From the NCBI RefSeq assembly GCF_000526935.1, contig NZ_JAHA01000008.1, forward strand, positions 124,001-188,000: 64,000 nt of DNA, in the 5' to 3' direction. Below the pieces are notes generated by a model that saw only the letters and a program-made list of their open reading frames with translations, did not search any database and was not told where the DNA came from. How positions within the stretch are numbered: the first letter of the stretch is position 1; every line of letters begins with the position of its first letter. Below, piece after piece: positions 17,567 through 26,297 of the stretch. This DNA comes from Butyrivibrio sp. FCS014. GTDB taxonomy: Bacteria; Bacillota; Clostridia; Lachnospirales; Lachnospiraceae. The translations under genes were made by a program, and so were the position numbers.

Positions 17567-19132
17567 TCAAAAAAGTTCATCAAGGAGAATAAAAAATTTA
17601 ATTTTCTCCCAATCGGGTTCTATCTCAAGTGCATCAAACAGCATATCGGGATCAAAGTCAGGGTAAACTTTTCCGCCGTAGGTCCCGTCAAAATTATGCT
17701 TGAGGCTTCGATAGCAAAGAGCGATATCTTCCCATTTATCTCCGATACCTGCGCCGCCCAAATCTATAAATCCGCTGATATCACCGTCTTTCAGGAAAAT
17801 ATTCGGCAGGCAGAAATCGCCGTGAGAAAGCACCGGTTCATATGCAGGCTTATTTTCCTCAAGCCATTTAAGAAGGGCTTTGGGGTTTTCAAATCCATCT
17901 TTTCCGTAGGTTGCGGGTTCGGCATCGTCAATATCCACAAGCCCGTTTTCAACCCTGTATCTTGCTTCTTTTAGCTGCGCATCAATGTCTCTTTCTATTG
18001 GACAACCTGAAACATCCACGCTCCAGAGCATTTTGAGAGCTTTTGCCAGTAAAGAAAGAAGCTCCTTTGGATGTTCAAGATAATACTCACTGCATGACAT
18101 TTCTCCGGGGATCCTGCTCATTAGAAGATACTGATAGTCATTATTTTTCTCGAAAGCAAGGACCCTGGGCACGGGAATCCTGTCCTTAAGCCAATTAAGC
18201 ACCTGTACACTTGACTCTTCATCGTAAAGCCTGTTGTCCAGTATCTTAAGGACGCAGTCATCAAATATCATTATCTTTGAGCCTGACATACCGACATCAT
18301 CGGTCGTATACTCTTTTCCCGCTATGAGCTTTTTGATGCTGTCGGGCATAGGGAAAAGAGCCTTCTCCATAGCCTCTTCGTCATTTTCCCGGGACACCTC
18401 ATATGCGGTGTATTCGTGATCAAATTCGTATCCGAGCTTTTCTGCCAGACGAACCGAGTTTATATTCTGTGCATCCCAGCTTGGATACAGCCCTTCATCA
18501 AGGCAGCGCAGGATCAAAGCGGCACTTGCGATGGTGGCAAGGCCTTTTCTGCGCTCTTCCTCAATTGTATCAACCTCTATCTCAATTCCTTCCCTGTATC
18601 TTGTATAAGAAGAAGCACCGGCTACAATCCTGCCGGATTTCATTATCACCATGCCACGGCCCAGATCCAGATATTTTTCTTTGGTTTCGAAGGAAGAAAC
18701 AAAATCCCTTGTCGCGGGATCCGCCGGGCAAAGATCGTAGATTTTCTCATCTATCTCTTTTAACTCATATCCGCCGGGAAGTTTGGCTACCATGCTTCTT
18801 AAAAGCTCTTTATCAAACTTCGTATCCTTTTTGATGGCGAATCTGGTCACTTTCTTCGCCTTTGGAAAGCATTCTTCGATACAGGTTTCCCACGCCTTGC
18901 TTTGGGGCACCAAGATCGTGAAGCCATCAGGCTTGTTCCTGACAATCTCCTTATCAGGCTCTCCCGCATAAAAAGCAAAGCATCCAACGTAGGCCATCGC
19001 TGACTTTGGACACTCAGGATCCGTCACATAGATTTTTCCCATTACTTTCTGCAAACAGGAATATATCAGGGTTTCCTGCCACCCATCAAAAAGGCCGGCA
19101 GCCTTTGATGTATCTGTAAGTTCGTAAATCAT
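17567..19132 (-). CDS. GNAT acetyltransferase - APH(3')-like phosphotransferase fusion
   Basis: 521 residues in one uninterrupted frame. Residues 1-250 are a GNAT_acetyltran-type domain (LFDGWQETLIYSCLQ near 14-28; acetyl-CoA loop RRKGLAT 194-200). Residues 262-521 are a full-length aminoglycoside-phosphotransferase-like domain: nucleotide lysine K296, the HGDFCLPN catalytic loop (437-444; D439, N444), and FIDLGGAGIGDKWEDIA (455-471; D457). The last residues, PDWEKIKFFILLDELF, are close to the end of APH(3')-IIIa. Such a pair of activities recalls, but is not homologous in order and family to, the AAC(6')-APH(2'') resistance enzyme. Whether the substrate is an aminoglycoside is unknown. Its start overlaps the upstream gene by 47 bp with no clear ribosome binding site. 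Confidence 0.85.
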   Translation of the reverse strand: MIYELTDTSKAAGLFDGWQETLIYSCLQKVMGKIYVTDPECPKSAMAYVGCFAFYAGEPDKEIVRNKPDGFTILVPQSKAWETCIEECFPKAKKVTRFAIKKDTKFDKELLRSMVAKLPGGYELKEIDEKIYDLCPADPATRDFVSSFETKEKYLDLGRGMVIMKSGRIVAGASSYTRYREGIEIEVDTIEEERRKGLATIASAALILRCLDEGLYPSWDAQNINSVRLAEKLGYEFDHEYTAYEVSRENDEEAMEKALFPMPDSIKKLIAGKEYTTDDVGMSGSKIMIFDDCVLKILDNRLYDEESSVQVLNWLKDRIPVPRVLAFEKNNDYQYLLMSRIPGEMSCSEYYLEHPKELLSLLAKALKMLWSVDVSGCPIERDIDAQLKEARYRVENGLVDIDDAEPATYGKDGFENPKALLKWLEENKPAYEPVLSHGDFCLPNIFLKDGDISGFIDLGGAGIGDKWEDIALCYRSLKHNFDGTYGGKVYPDFDPDMLFDALEIEPDWEKIKFFILLDELF

Positions 19133-19961
19133 TTTTGTAGTTATCTTTCTCCAGCCACTGTACTGATTTTTTCAATGCCTCGATAGTCTTGGTCTCCAGG
19201 ACACATCTGGCATTCAGGCTTTCGGCCAGACGCAGTCTCTCTGCAAGATCTATTTCTCCGTCACCAAGTGCCAAATGATTTTTCGCAGGATTCTCGCTTC
19301 CGTCATGGATATGAAAATGTAAGAGACGATCCTGATGTTCCAGAATAAAAGGCACATCTTTTTCGCCGGTTGTCTTTGAGTGCCCGATATCCCAGGTCAG
19401 TCCGAAACATGGACTTTCAAGCAGCATTTCAATCGCCTTCTCCTCATACCTGCGGAATCCATCGGTATTTTCTACTACAATACGTATTCCACTGTTTCCA
19501 ATCCACCGTTCACACCATTCCCGGAAACTCCTGAAAGATTTCAAATATGTATCAAAGTCCCGATCGTACATCTGCACTTTCATATCCGGCAAAGTGATGT
19601 AAATACCATGATGCATGTGCATGTTCAAGGTAAGGGGCTGAGCAGGGTCGCCATATCTATCCCTTAATGGAAGCAGTTTTTTGAGCACCTCAACAGAGCG
19701 TCTCACTGTTTCCAAATAGGCACCGGACACCAGTCGATTAAAATCCGCGATATTCAGATTCTCATCCAGGTGGATCGTATAGTAAATACCTGCCTTTTCT
19801 GCCAAGCCGATAAGGTATTCGGTCTGTTCCAGCCACTCCACCTGATATTCCGGAAAATTCATATTCAGTTCAATAAACTTAAGTCCCAGACTTTGGCAAA
19901 GAGCAACGTTGTCTTCCAATGTGCTGTTCTCTATAAGTGTGGGCATACCAAACTGTATCAT
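19086..19961 (-). CDS. Sugar phosphate isomerase/epimerase-like TIM-barrel protein
   Basis: 291 residues of the xylose-isomerase/AP-endonuclease-2 TIM-barrel family. Metal-binding positions typical of the fold are visible: FIELNMN, IVVENTDGF, LTWDIGHSKTTG, FHIHDG and CVLETKT. AGGAG precedes the ATG by 9 nt. Members isomerise or epimerise sugars or cleave abasic DNA; the former is likelier beside a glycosidase gene. The substrate cannot be told from sequence. It lies 36 bp after the GH3 gene and overlaps the GNAT-APH gene. Confidence 0.8.
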   Translation of the reverse strand: MIQFGMPTLIENSTLEDNVALCQSLGLKFIELNMNFPEYQVEWLEQTEYLIGLAEKAGIYYTIHLDENLNIADFNRLVSGAYLETVRRSVEVLKKLLPLRDRYGDPAQPLTLNMHMHHGIYITLPDMKVQMYDRDFDTYLKSFRSFREWCERWIGNSGIRIVVENTDGFRRYEEKAIEMLLESPCFGLTWDIGHSKTTGEKDVPFILEHQDRLLHFHIHDGSENPAKNHLALGDGEIDLAERLRLAESLNARCVLETKTIEALKKSVQWLEKDNYKNDLRTYRYIKGCRPF

Positions 19962-19997
19962 TTCGATATATCTCCTATCTTCCGGCCACTTATTTTT

Positions 19998-21896
19998 TTA
20001 CCTTTCAGGCTCCTCCTTCGGCTGGAAACCGCTTCCGTAGGAAAGGCCGTACCCGTATTCCAGGAAATTCTTATCGGTACCGATCTGATCGATGCTGCCG
20101 TACCACGGGGATGGAAGCTTTCCCGTAAAATCTGCGCATCCACACAATACATCGGAAATTCCTTTTCCTTCCGAACCCGGCAGATAACACATAACAACAC
20201 TGTCCCACTCATCATAGTCTTCAGGATCAATGATAACATTTCTGCCGGCAACAATACAGGCAACCGTAGGTTTACCCAGTTTCTTTGCTTCGTCGATGGC
20301 ATTTCTGTTTTCAGAAAGGCCCAGGGCACCGCAGAGCTCCAGGTCAGCAGTGTCTCCTTCCCACTCCGCATAGGTCTTCTCCCCTACGCAAAGCAGTACC
20401 ACATCGGCATCCTGAGCTTTATTTTTATCGGTAATGATCTCAATGCCGTAATCATCGGCATAACTTTCAAAAGCATCCTGTATGGTGGTTACGCCATCGA
20501 TTTTTTTCTCTGAATAACCGCTCCATGCGATAGTCCAGCCGCCGCACTGTGCTGATGCATCATCCGCAGCCGGTCCCGTTATATAAACCTTCATGCCATC
20601 CTTCAGCGGAAGGGTCTCTGAATCGTTCTTAAGAAGGACAAGGCTTTCTTCCACCAGCTTTTCCGCAACTTTTCTGTATTCCAAAGAACCGGTATCCTTC
20701 TGCTTTATCTCAGACTTTTCAAGGAAAGGATCCTCAAACAATCCTGCCTCTTTCTTGACTTTGATGATTCTTCTTACAGCATCATTCACGCGTTCTTCGC
20801 TGATCTCACCGCTTTTTAAGGCATCCGTGATGATCTTTATTACCTCATCGTATCTTTCGATCTCCATAAGCATGTCAATCCCGGCATTAATGCTTGTGAT
20901 GACCTGATCCTTGTAGGATGAAGCCGAAATATGCTGTATGGATTCCCAGTCACTTGCGATATAGCCTTCAAAACCCATCTCATCTTTCAGCTTCATGATG
21001 TACTCTTTGTTTTCATGCATCTTCACTCCGTTTAAGGATGAGTGGCTGATCATGATGGTCTGTACGCCGGCATCGATCTGTGCCTGATACACTTTCAGAA
21101 GCTCATTTATCTCATCGTCACTAAGTCTTGCATCTCCGCGATCTATGAGCATATCTATGTTATCTTTTTCTCCTGTGCCATATTCCACATTTCCATCTGC
21201 CAGATAATGTTTTGCACAGGCAACAAGCCCTCCGTCAATCAGGCCCTTTACATAAGCAGTACTGAGCTTTGTGATTGTTTCAAGATCAGAGCCATAGGAT
21301 TCATAAGTTCTTCCCCAGCGTGGATCCACGGACTGCGCTATGCAGGGAGAATAATTCCATAGCATGTGGCAGAGCTTTGCTTCGTCAGCCGTGATCAGTC
21401 CGACCTGATATGCAAGCTCTTCATCATTGGCAGCGCCCTGTCCGATGTTATGCGGAAAATATACCGCATTCGCACAGTAATTCACACCGTGAACGTCATC
21501 CTGCCCGTAGATATAGGGTATCCCGGCATCGGATTCAAGTGCAGCCTTCTGATATTCGTCCACGAGGCTCCGCCAGGCGGCAGCATCGATATGGTCTGCC
21601 TGGGAGAGAATACTGCCGTAATCGTTGTCTTTCATTTGTTTCACACTGACATTATATATAGCAGGCATTACCATCTGCGCCGCTTTCTGCTCGGGCGATA
21701 GGCTATCAACTATCTCTTCAGGACTCATTGATGCATATTCAGCATATTTATATTGGGCATCTGTGACAGATGTGACAGAGGTGTTAGATTCCTTCCCGGC
21801 TTCATCACCTTTCGGAAAATGACCGATAACTAAAAAACCCGCTATCGCTACCAGTATCGCCAGTACAATTAAAACTAATATTGATTTTCTCTTCAT
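19998..21896 (-). CDS. GH3 family beta-glycosidase, membrane-anchored
   Basis: 632 residues. Residues 5-24 form an uncleaved-looking signal anchor (ILVLIVLAILVAIAGFLVIG), so the enzyme probably sits on the outside of the membrane. The GH3 core follows, with KHYLADG (229-235) and the nucleophile D316 in ASDWES. The C-terminal alpha/beta domain ends with LEYGYGLSYG, as in beta-glucosidases. It should remove terminal beta-linked glucose or xylose from oligosaccharides. It is followed by the TIM-barrel isomerase gene. The start is the ATG that overlaps the stop of a small upstream reading frame. Confidence 0.9.
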   Translation of the reverse strand: MKRKSILVLIVLAILVAIAGFLVIGHFPKGDEAGKESNTSVTSVTDAQYKYAEYASMSPEEIVDSLSPEQKAAQMVMPAIYNVSVKQMKDNDYGSILSQADHIDAAAWRSLVDEYQKAALESDAGIPYIYGQDDVHGVNYCANAVYFPHNIGQGAANDEELAYQVGLITADEAKLCHMLWNYSPCIAQSVDPRWGRTYESYGSDLETITKLSTAYVKGLIDGGLVACAKHYLADGNVEYGTGEKDNIDMLIDRGDARLSDDEINELLKVYQAQIDAGVQTIMISHSSLNGVKMHENKEYIMKLKDEMGFEGYIASDWESIQHISASSYKDQVITSINAGIDMLMEIERYDEVIKIITDALKSGEISEERVNDAVRRIIKVKKEAGLFEDPFLEKSEIKQKDTGSLEYRKVAEKLVEESLVLLKNDSETLPLKDGMKVYITGPAADDASAQCGGWTIAWSGYSEKKIDGVTTIQDAFESYADDYGIEIITDKNKAQDADVVLLCVGEKTYAEWEGDTADLELCGALGLSENRNAIDEAKKLGKPTVACIVAGRNVIIDPEDYDEWDSVVMCYLPGSEGKGISDVLCGCADFTGKLPSPWYGSIDQIGTDKNFLEYGYGLSYGSGFQPKEEPER

Positions 21897-22081
21897 AGCC
21901 CCAAGTTCCTTTTATATTTTGACATCAATACCACAGTTTCGACGTCGTTTTCATTGAGCAACACCTTGCCACCTGCTTCAGTGTCATAATCTATGTAGAA
22001 TTTAAACCCATGGCTGAAAATGATATTTACTTCATGATTCCGCCATGGAAATAGCATTCGTATACTTTTACGTTGTTGCAA
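21893..22081 (-). CDS. Possible small coupled reading frame (62 residues), doubtful
   Basis: A short frame that begins inside the 3' end of the XRE regulator gene and ends with TGA overlapping the ATG of the GH3 gene (ATGA). That junction is typical of translational coupling and the second half looks protein-like (FKFYIDYDTEAGG, NDVETVVLMSKYKRN). No ribosome binding site or family is recognised. It could equally be a chance frame, or a leader that couples GH3 translation. Confidence 0.25.
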   Translation of the reverse strand: MQQRKSIRMLFPWRNHEVNIIFSHGFKFYIDYDTEAGGKVLLNENDVETVVLMSKYKRNLGL

Positions 22082-22698
22082 TAGATCTCTTCATATCCCT
22101 GAAACCAGGAAAAATCTCCTGTAACGCTGCATTTATATGTATATTCACCTGACTGATAATACTCCTGTCCCCAGTATGGCATTTTTTTATCCGCTTTACG
22201 AAGTGCTTCTTTCAAGAAATCGCCACTGAATTGCTGTTCTAACACCCTGCCAAGATAATTCATTGCATACTGTATTTTGCCATCAACCCAGATTGCTTCT
22301 TCTCCGGCAAACTTTTCACCACCAACATACGTGTCATGATATGTATATGACCCGCTGCTGTATGAAAAGTCGTGGGAATCCAGCCTTGTTGAATCTGTTT
22401 CATTCATATAGGCGGCATAAGTATTTACATTAGCTTCAAGCCTGAACTCGATCAGCTTACTAAGATCATCATCCTCATTATTTTCACAACTGATCATACA
22501 TTCCTGATCCCGGACCAGATAATCTACTGTGACATTGAAAAGATTACTTATCTGGATAAGATTACTAATGTCAGGATACACCTGGCCTGATTCCCATTTC
22601 GCAACCGCCTGTCTTGATACACCAAGCTTTTCAGCAAGGTCTTCCTGTGTCATCCCCTTACTCTTGCGGATCAATTGCAGTTTCTCTGAAAAAATCAT
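22027..22698 (-). CDS. XRE-family regulator with DUF5680-like C-terminal domain
   Basis: About 223 residues. The first 60 form a Cro/CI-type helix-turn-helix (GMTQEDLAEKLGVSRQAVAKWESGQVYP). The rest, from about residue 95, is a DUF5680-like domain (GGEKFAGEEAIWVDGK ... EIYCNNVKVYECYFHGG). The start at 22698 is preferred because GGAGGT lies 7 nt upstream; an ATG at 22704 sits too close to it. It precedes the GH3 gene on the same strand and may control it. The ligand is unknown. Confidence 0.8.
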   Translation of the reverse strand: MIFSEKLQLIRKSKGMTQEDLAEKLGVSRQAVAKWESGQVYPDISNLIQISNLFNVTVDYLVRDQECMISCENNEDDDLSKLIEFRLEANVNTYAAYMNETDSTRLDSHDFSYSSGSYTYHDTYVGGEKFAGEEAIWVDGKIQYAMNYLGRVLEQQFSGDFLKEALRKADKKMPYWGQEYYQSGEYTYKCSVTGDFSWFQGYEEIYCNNVKVYECYFHGGIMK

Positions 22699-22809
22699 AC
22701 TCATCACCTCCAAGACCAACATACAATTTCTCATTGCTGAGATACATCAGCCATTGGTTGCTTTTTTGCTACTTTTGTTATACATCGTATCAAAGTTCCA
22801 ACATTTTCA

Positions 22810-23670
22810 TCATTCTTTCTCAGAATCACCGCCCGGCAGTTGTTTTATACCATCCATACTGACCATGGACAGAGTCTCCATCTGCTTAACAGCGAGTTCT
22901 CTAAGCAACACTATCCTTTCAGACATAGTTTTGCCCTGTCCGATCAGGATTGCATTATAGCTTTCCATGTTTGCCAGCACGAGAAGCTGATTAAGGTTGG
23001 CATCATCTCTGATGTTTCCTTTCTTACCCGGATTAGCATCTCTCCACTGTTTTGCAGTCATACCAAACAATACCACATTAAGCATATCCGCCTCATTTGC
23101 ATATTTGAAAAAGATCTGATCCTGTGTAAGTTCTGGCGGTATCAAGTGATCCCTTATTGCATCGGTATGAATACGATAATTAAGTTTGGCTATCTCGCGG
23201 TTCAAGTTCCAGTTAAGAGACAGGCGGCTGTTCTCATCCTTCTTTAGGCGCTGATAATCCTTAACAATCAACAACTTGAATGAAGCTGAAATCCATGATG
23301 CAAACTCAAGCGCGATATCCGAATGAGCATATGTTCCACCATATCTTCCTGCTTTTGAGACGATTCCAATTGCATTTACTCCCTCAATCCACTTGGACGG
23401 TGACATTGTAAATGCATGTAATCCAGCCTCACCTCTAAACCCCTCGAATTCGAGGGGTTTAAAATCCTGATTATGCAAACTTTCCCATAACCCAAGAAAT
23501 TCTATAGTTTCCCTATTTCTCATCCAATTGCATATCGTCGCATTTGCATCATCACTTTTGTATTTTGCAATATCAGTTAAAGATAAAAAATCATTTTCAA
23601 AGTCCGATGTATAAACTGCTATACTGATGCCGCCAACATATATTGTTTCTTTCTTTATCGTCCTAGGCAT
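22810..23670 (-). CDS. KilA-N domain protein
   Basis: 286 residues. The N-terminal 110 residues are a KilA-N DNA-binding domain (FLSLTDIAKYKSDDANATICNWMRNR ... SPSKWIEGVNAIGIVSKAGRYGGTYAHSDIALEFASWIS). A helical C-terminal region follows, with FGMTAKQWRDANPGKKGNIRD. KilA-N proteins are common in phages and mobile DNA. It is translated right after the upstream unknown gene (GGAGG site, start 1 bp past that stop). It belongs to the AT-richer accessory patch. Confidence 0.82.
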   Translation of the reverse strand: MPRTIKKETIYVGGISIAVYTSDFENDFLSLTDIAKYKSDDANATICNWMRNRETIEFLGLWESLHNQDFKPLEFEGFRGEAGLHAFTMSPSKWIEGVNAIGIVSKAGRYGGTYAHSDIALEFASWISASFKLLIVKDYQRLKKDENSRLSLNWNLNREIAKLNYRIHTDAIRDHLIPPELTQDQIFFKYANEADMLNVVLFGMTAKQWRDANPGKKGNIRDDANLNQLLVLANMESYNAILIGQGKTMSERIVLLRELAVKQMETLSMVSMDGIKQLPGGDSEKE

Positions 23671-23671
23671 A

Positions 23672-24427
23672 TTATTTCACCTCCCCGGTCAGATAATCAT
23701 ATAATTTTTCAGCAGAACTGAAGTCGATATCATGGCCATTCTCGTCTGTGATAATGCCTGGCTCATATTGTCGTCCATAATCCAATTCATAAATATAATA
23801 GTCAATGTTTTCAACTGCATCCTTCAGCAGTTTTCGAAGCAAAAATACCACGGTGCTCTCATGTGAGATCTGAAGTGCCGCCCCATTGCAAAAATCACAC
23901 TCAAGGTTATCCCTGCTATTACGGAATAGACTATTTACCTTTCTTACCAAATCCGATGAGTCCCTTAATTGATTCAGTATCTCCACAAATTCTTCTTTAC
24001 TGATACTTGCACTGAATTCTTTGGCATTTTCATGTAATACCCTGTGAATCATCCTCTCGACTTGCTGAAATCGTACGATTCCCAATGTTCTCTTATCTAA
24101 GAAAGATGTGCCGTTTTGATCTTTTATGATCCATTCACAATCGGAATTATTGATGATATACAGGTAATCCGTCCTATTCTCCGTAATGTCAATTACCCTC
24201 TCCTCCTTGCAGGCAAGCGGATGGATCAGTTCTTCCTCGTAACCGTAATGAGACTTATTAAACCGGATCACAAAACTCTCATAGTTACTGTAGTTCGAAA
24301 ACAATCCTGCTTCGAACATTTCCAGAATTCTATCAGCATTCCCATCCGGATACATATCTCCATTAAATTCTACTGACGAGAAAATCTTTCCGTCCCAGTC
24401 TATGTAAATAATCTTTCCTCTTGTCAT
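23672..24427 (-). CDS. Protein of unknown function, paired with KilA-N protein
   Basis: About 251 residues. I do not recognise a family. The N-terminal 90 residues are beta-rich and hydrophilic; residues 130-225 are helical, with a CDFCNG pair of cysteines. There is no signal peptide or membrane segment. GGAGG precedes the ATG at 24427, and the stop TAA overlaps the ribosome binding region of the KilA-N gene, so the two are translationally linked. It may be a phage-derived or immunity-type gene, but nothing in the sequence proves this. Confidence 0.65.
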   Translation of the reverse strand: MTRGKIIYIDWDGKIFSSVEFNGDMYPDGNADRILEMFEAGLFSNYSNYESFVIRFNKSHYGYEEELIHPLACKEERVIDITENRTDYLYIINNSDCEWIIKDQNGTSFLDKRTLGIVRFQQVERMIHRVLHENAKEFSASISKEEFVEILNQLRDSSDLVRKVNSLFRNSRDNLECDFCNGAALQISHESTVVFLLRKLLKDAVENIDYYIYELDYGRQYEPGIITDENGHDIDFSSAEKLYDYLTGEVK

Positions 24428-24505
24428 CACGCACCTCCGATGTTTTTCTTTTATCGTATGAGATGCGTGATATCATGTCATTGGACGGATAGTCCATAAT
24501 CCCGG

Positions 24506-24832
24506 CTATGCAACAAGTAGCGGATAATAAGCCTGCATTCGTTTTACAAATTGGTTTGAATTAGCCTTTGTAACCAAACAACAATCATATGTGTACTTTG
24601 TGTATTGTTTCACTAAAAGATCCTCCATATGAACATGGAACAATTCACTAAGGCGAAGAAGATTATCAACTGAAGGCAGTATTGTTCCCTTAAACCATCT
24701 GTATACAGGTTGCGGGCATGACAATCCAAGATACTGTTGAATATCCTTTACGCTATATCCATTCTCATATGCATATTTTCGGAGGTTGTTTCCGGTCTTC
24801 TCCATATCAATTATTGTTTTACTTTCAATCAT
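24506..24832 (-). CDS. Small helix-turn-helix regulator
   Basis: About 108 residues from the ATG at 24832 with an XRE-type helix-turn-helix (GYSVKDIQQYLGLSCPQPVYRWFKGTILPSVDNLLRLSELF). The open frame extends upstream into sequence related to the rlmD 3' end, so the start is uncertain; AGGG lies 9 nt before the chosen ATG. It resembles small regulators carried by mobile elements. The gene sits at the left edge of the segment bracketed by rlmD sequence. Confidence 0.6.
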   Translation of the reverse strand: MIESKTIIDMEKTGNNLRKYAYENGYSVKDIQQYLGLSCPQPVYRWFKGTILPSVDNLLRLSELFHVHMEDLLVKQYTKYTYDCCLVTKANSNQFVKRMQAYYPLLVA

Positions 24833-24841
24833 TCGTCCTGT

Positions 24842-24940
24842 CCCTTTTATTCTGTAGTAATCCTCCATCTCAACATCCAGAGTAATGGCTTTCGGACGGG
24901 TGTTGCTCACCCTCTGCAAAAGCACGCAACTTTCGACTGT
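24842..24940 (-). pseudogene. Second, divergent copy of the rlmD 3' end
   Basis: Translates as TVESCVLLQRVSN ... VEMEDYYRIKG, matching the last 35 residues of RlmD (HVESCVRLERVSN ... VKMEEYYRIKD) encoded at about 26310-26410. DNA identity by eye is only about two thirds, so it is not a recent duplication. A partial rlmD end at the far side of accessory genes is what remains when an element integrates at the 3' end of this gene and carries its own replacement tail. Confidence 0.7.
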
Positions 24941-24999
24941 TGTCCGACTGTGCAACCGAATTTCATAATATCTACTGCTACATGCGAGACTTAAATATA

Positions 25000-25785
25000 T
25001 TACTTCTTTTGGATTACCGTATTTATTCCGATTGGCTTAAATCCGACGCTGAGAGCCGTTTTCTGAGAACCTGTATTTGTTTCTGCATGGGCCCAAACAG
25101 GTCTTCTGCCCTGCCGTATGATTTCCTCACACATCTCATATGCCAGATAGGATGCCAGACCATGGTGTCTGTATGTTTCAGTGGTCTCAACACCAATATC
25201 CACTTCCTCCGGACTGACCGCACTTGAAAACGCCACCGCTGCAAAGTTGCCATCTTCCTTACTTCTTGCCATAAATCCAAATCCATTCTGAAGAAATATA
25301 TCACTTTCATTCCATGAAAAAGATGGTGTAATCCTTCCTTGAACGTCACCTATATTGTCTGCATTTATATGCTCAACAATGAATCCGTCATCAAGTATCG
25401 GCGGATTGTCAATAATTCCGCTATGAGTGTATTCAATCCTCTTATCAACTCGAAGCAAGTCTATGCCCGAATAATAGTCGGAAACAAACTCCGAATCTGT
25501 AATGAGTAAAAATCTTCGCTCCGTATCAGACACCAAAAAATTGCGATATACTTCTTCAAGAACATCAGCTCTCACATCCCCGGAGATATACGCAAAACCA
25601 CAATAATGCCAAAACAGTACACAGCCTTTGCCATCAACATAAATATCTCCATCCTGAGTCCCGGTCGCAATTGACACCGGATAAACACAGTTTGCTGTAC
25701 ACCCTCTGGCATATGTAAGGTCTGCTGTATATTCACTTCTGTCGATTTTTCTCAAAACCATACACTTCACCGGATTATAATCCAT
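25000..25785 (-). CDS. GNAT-family acetyltransferase (GNAT_acetyltran type)
   Basis: 261 residues. The N-terminal half is variable; the C-terminal half has a GNAT fold with VDIGVETTETYRHHGLASYLAYEMCEEII, where YRHHGLA is the acetyl-CoA loop, and a final WAHAETNTGSQKTALSVGF. It is in the same broad family as the N-terminal half of the GNAT-APH fusion and zwittermicin-resistance-type acetyltransferases. The substrate is unknown. Its start overlaps the Fic remnant by 19 bp. It lies inside the segment bracketed by rlmD ends. Confidence 0.8.
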   Translation of the reverse strand: MDYNPVKCMVLRKIDRSEYTADLTYARGCTANCVYPVSIATGTQDGDIYVDGKGCVLFWHYCGFAYISGDVRADVLEEVYRNFLVSDTERRFLLITDSEFVSDYYSGIDLLRVDKRIEYTHSGIIDNPPILDDGFIVEHINADNIGDVQGRITPSFSWNESDIFLQNGFGFMARSKEDGNFAAVAFSSAVSPEEVDIGVETTETYRHHGLASYLAYEMCEEIIRQGRRPVWAHAETNTGSQKTALSVGFKPIGINTVIQKK

Positions 25786-26282
25786 TCGCCCTTCTTGTTT
25801 GACCCAATACGACGTATTACATTTTTCTGTACCATAGATCCTAACGCTCTCTTTACAGTTGCGTCAGAACACCCAAGAATTCCCGCCATCTTAGCTCTTG
25901 TCAAAGTCGGATCTTGTCTCAAGAGTTCAAGTATCTTTTTCTCTCTTTCACTAAGTCCTACCATGTTTATTGGATCATTTATTGGATCATTTATTGGGTC
26001 ATTTATTGGGTCATTTATCGGCTCAATGTCCTGCTTAATTGGGTCAATGTCCCGCATTTGTGTGAACATGCCGCTGACATGCATTTCTCTGTTATGGCGT
26101 TCATTTTTACCGTCAAGCAGCAGATTTTGCAGGAACAGTTCAAGGAAATCCGTCGTTTCATAGATTCCTTTTTTAATATTACTGTAATTAGCGCGAACCA
26201 ATGCATTTCTGAAATACCACGAATGCTCAGCAAACATATCATTATCCGCTTCAAAACCCAATTGTCTCAGATATTTTATAAA
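25767..26282 (-). pseudogene. Fic protein remnant: C-terminal part only
   Basis: The frame FIKYLRQLGFEADNDMFAEH then WYFRNALVRANY and FLELFLQNLLL matches the part of Fic/AMPylator proteins that directly follows the catalytic HPFxxGN(T/G)R loop. That loop and everything before it are missing. A winged helix closes the protein (SEREKKILELLRQDP ... GCSDATVKRALGSM). The remnant begins 15 nt after the rlmD stop codon and in the same frame. A shorter product could start at 26261, but it would lack the catalytic histidine and so be inactive as an AMP transferase. Confidence 0.75.
25966..26025 (-). repeat. Five 12-bp tandem repeats coding (E/D)PIN
   Basis: Five consecutive units of tttattgg(a/g)tca-type sequence, the last with changes. 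On the minus strand they encode EPIN followed by four DPIN units, a linker between the Fic-type region and the winged helix. The 12-bp period keeps the frame, so copy number can vary without breaking the protein. Confidence 0.9.
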
Positions 26283-26297
26283 GGATCCTTTTTTATA

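Noticed and set aside
17567..19132. The GNAT-APH frame as two genes joined by a sequencing error
   Set aside because: There is no stop, overlap or ribosome binding site at the domain border (about residue 255). The linker reads naturally and both domains are full length in one frame. Reads across the border would still be worth checking.
25966..26025. Possible CRISPR-like repeat array
   Set aside because: The units are contiguous 12-mers with no spacers and lie in frame in a coding sequence.
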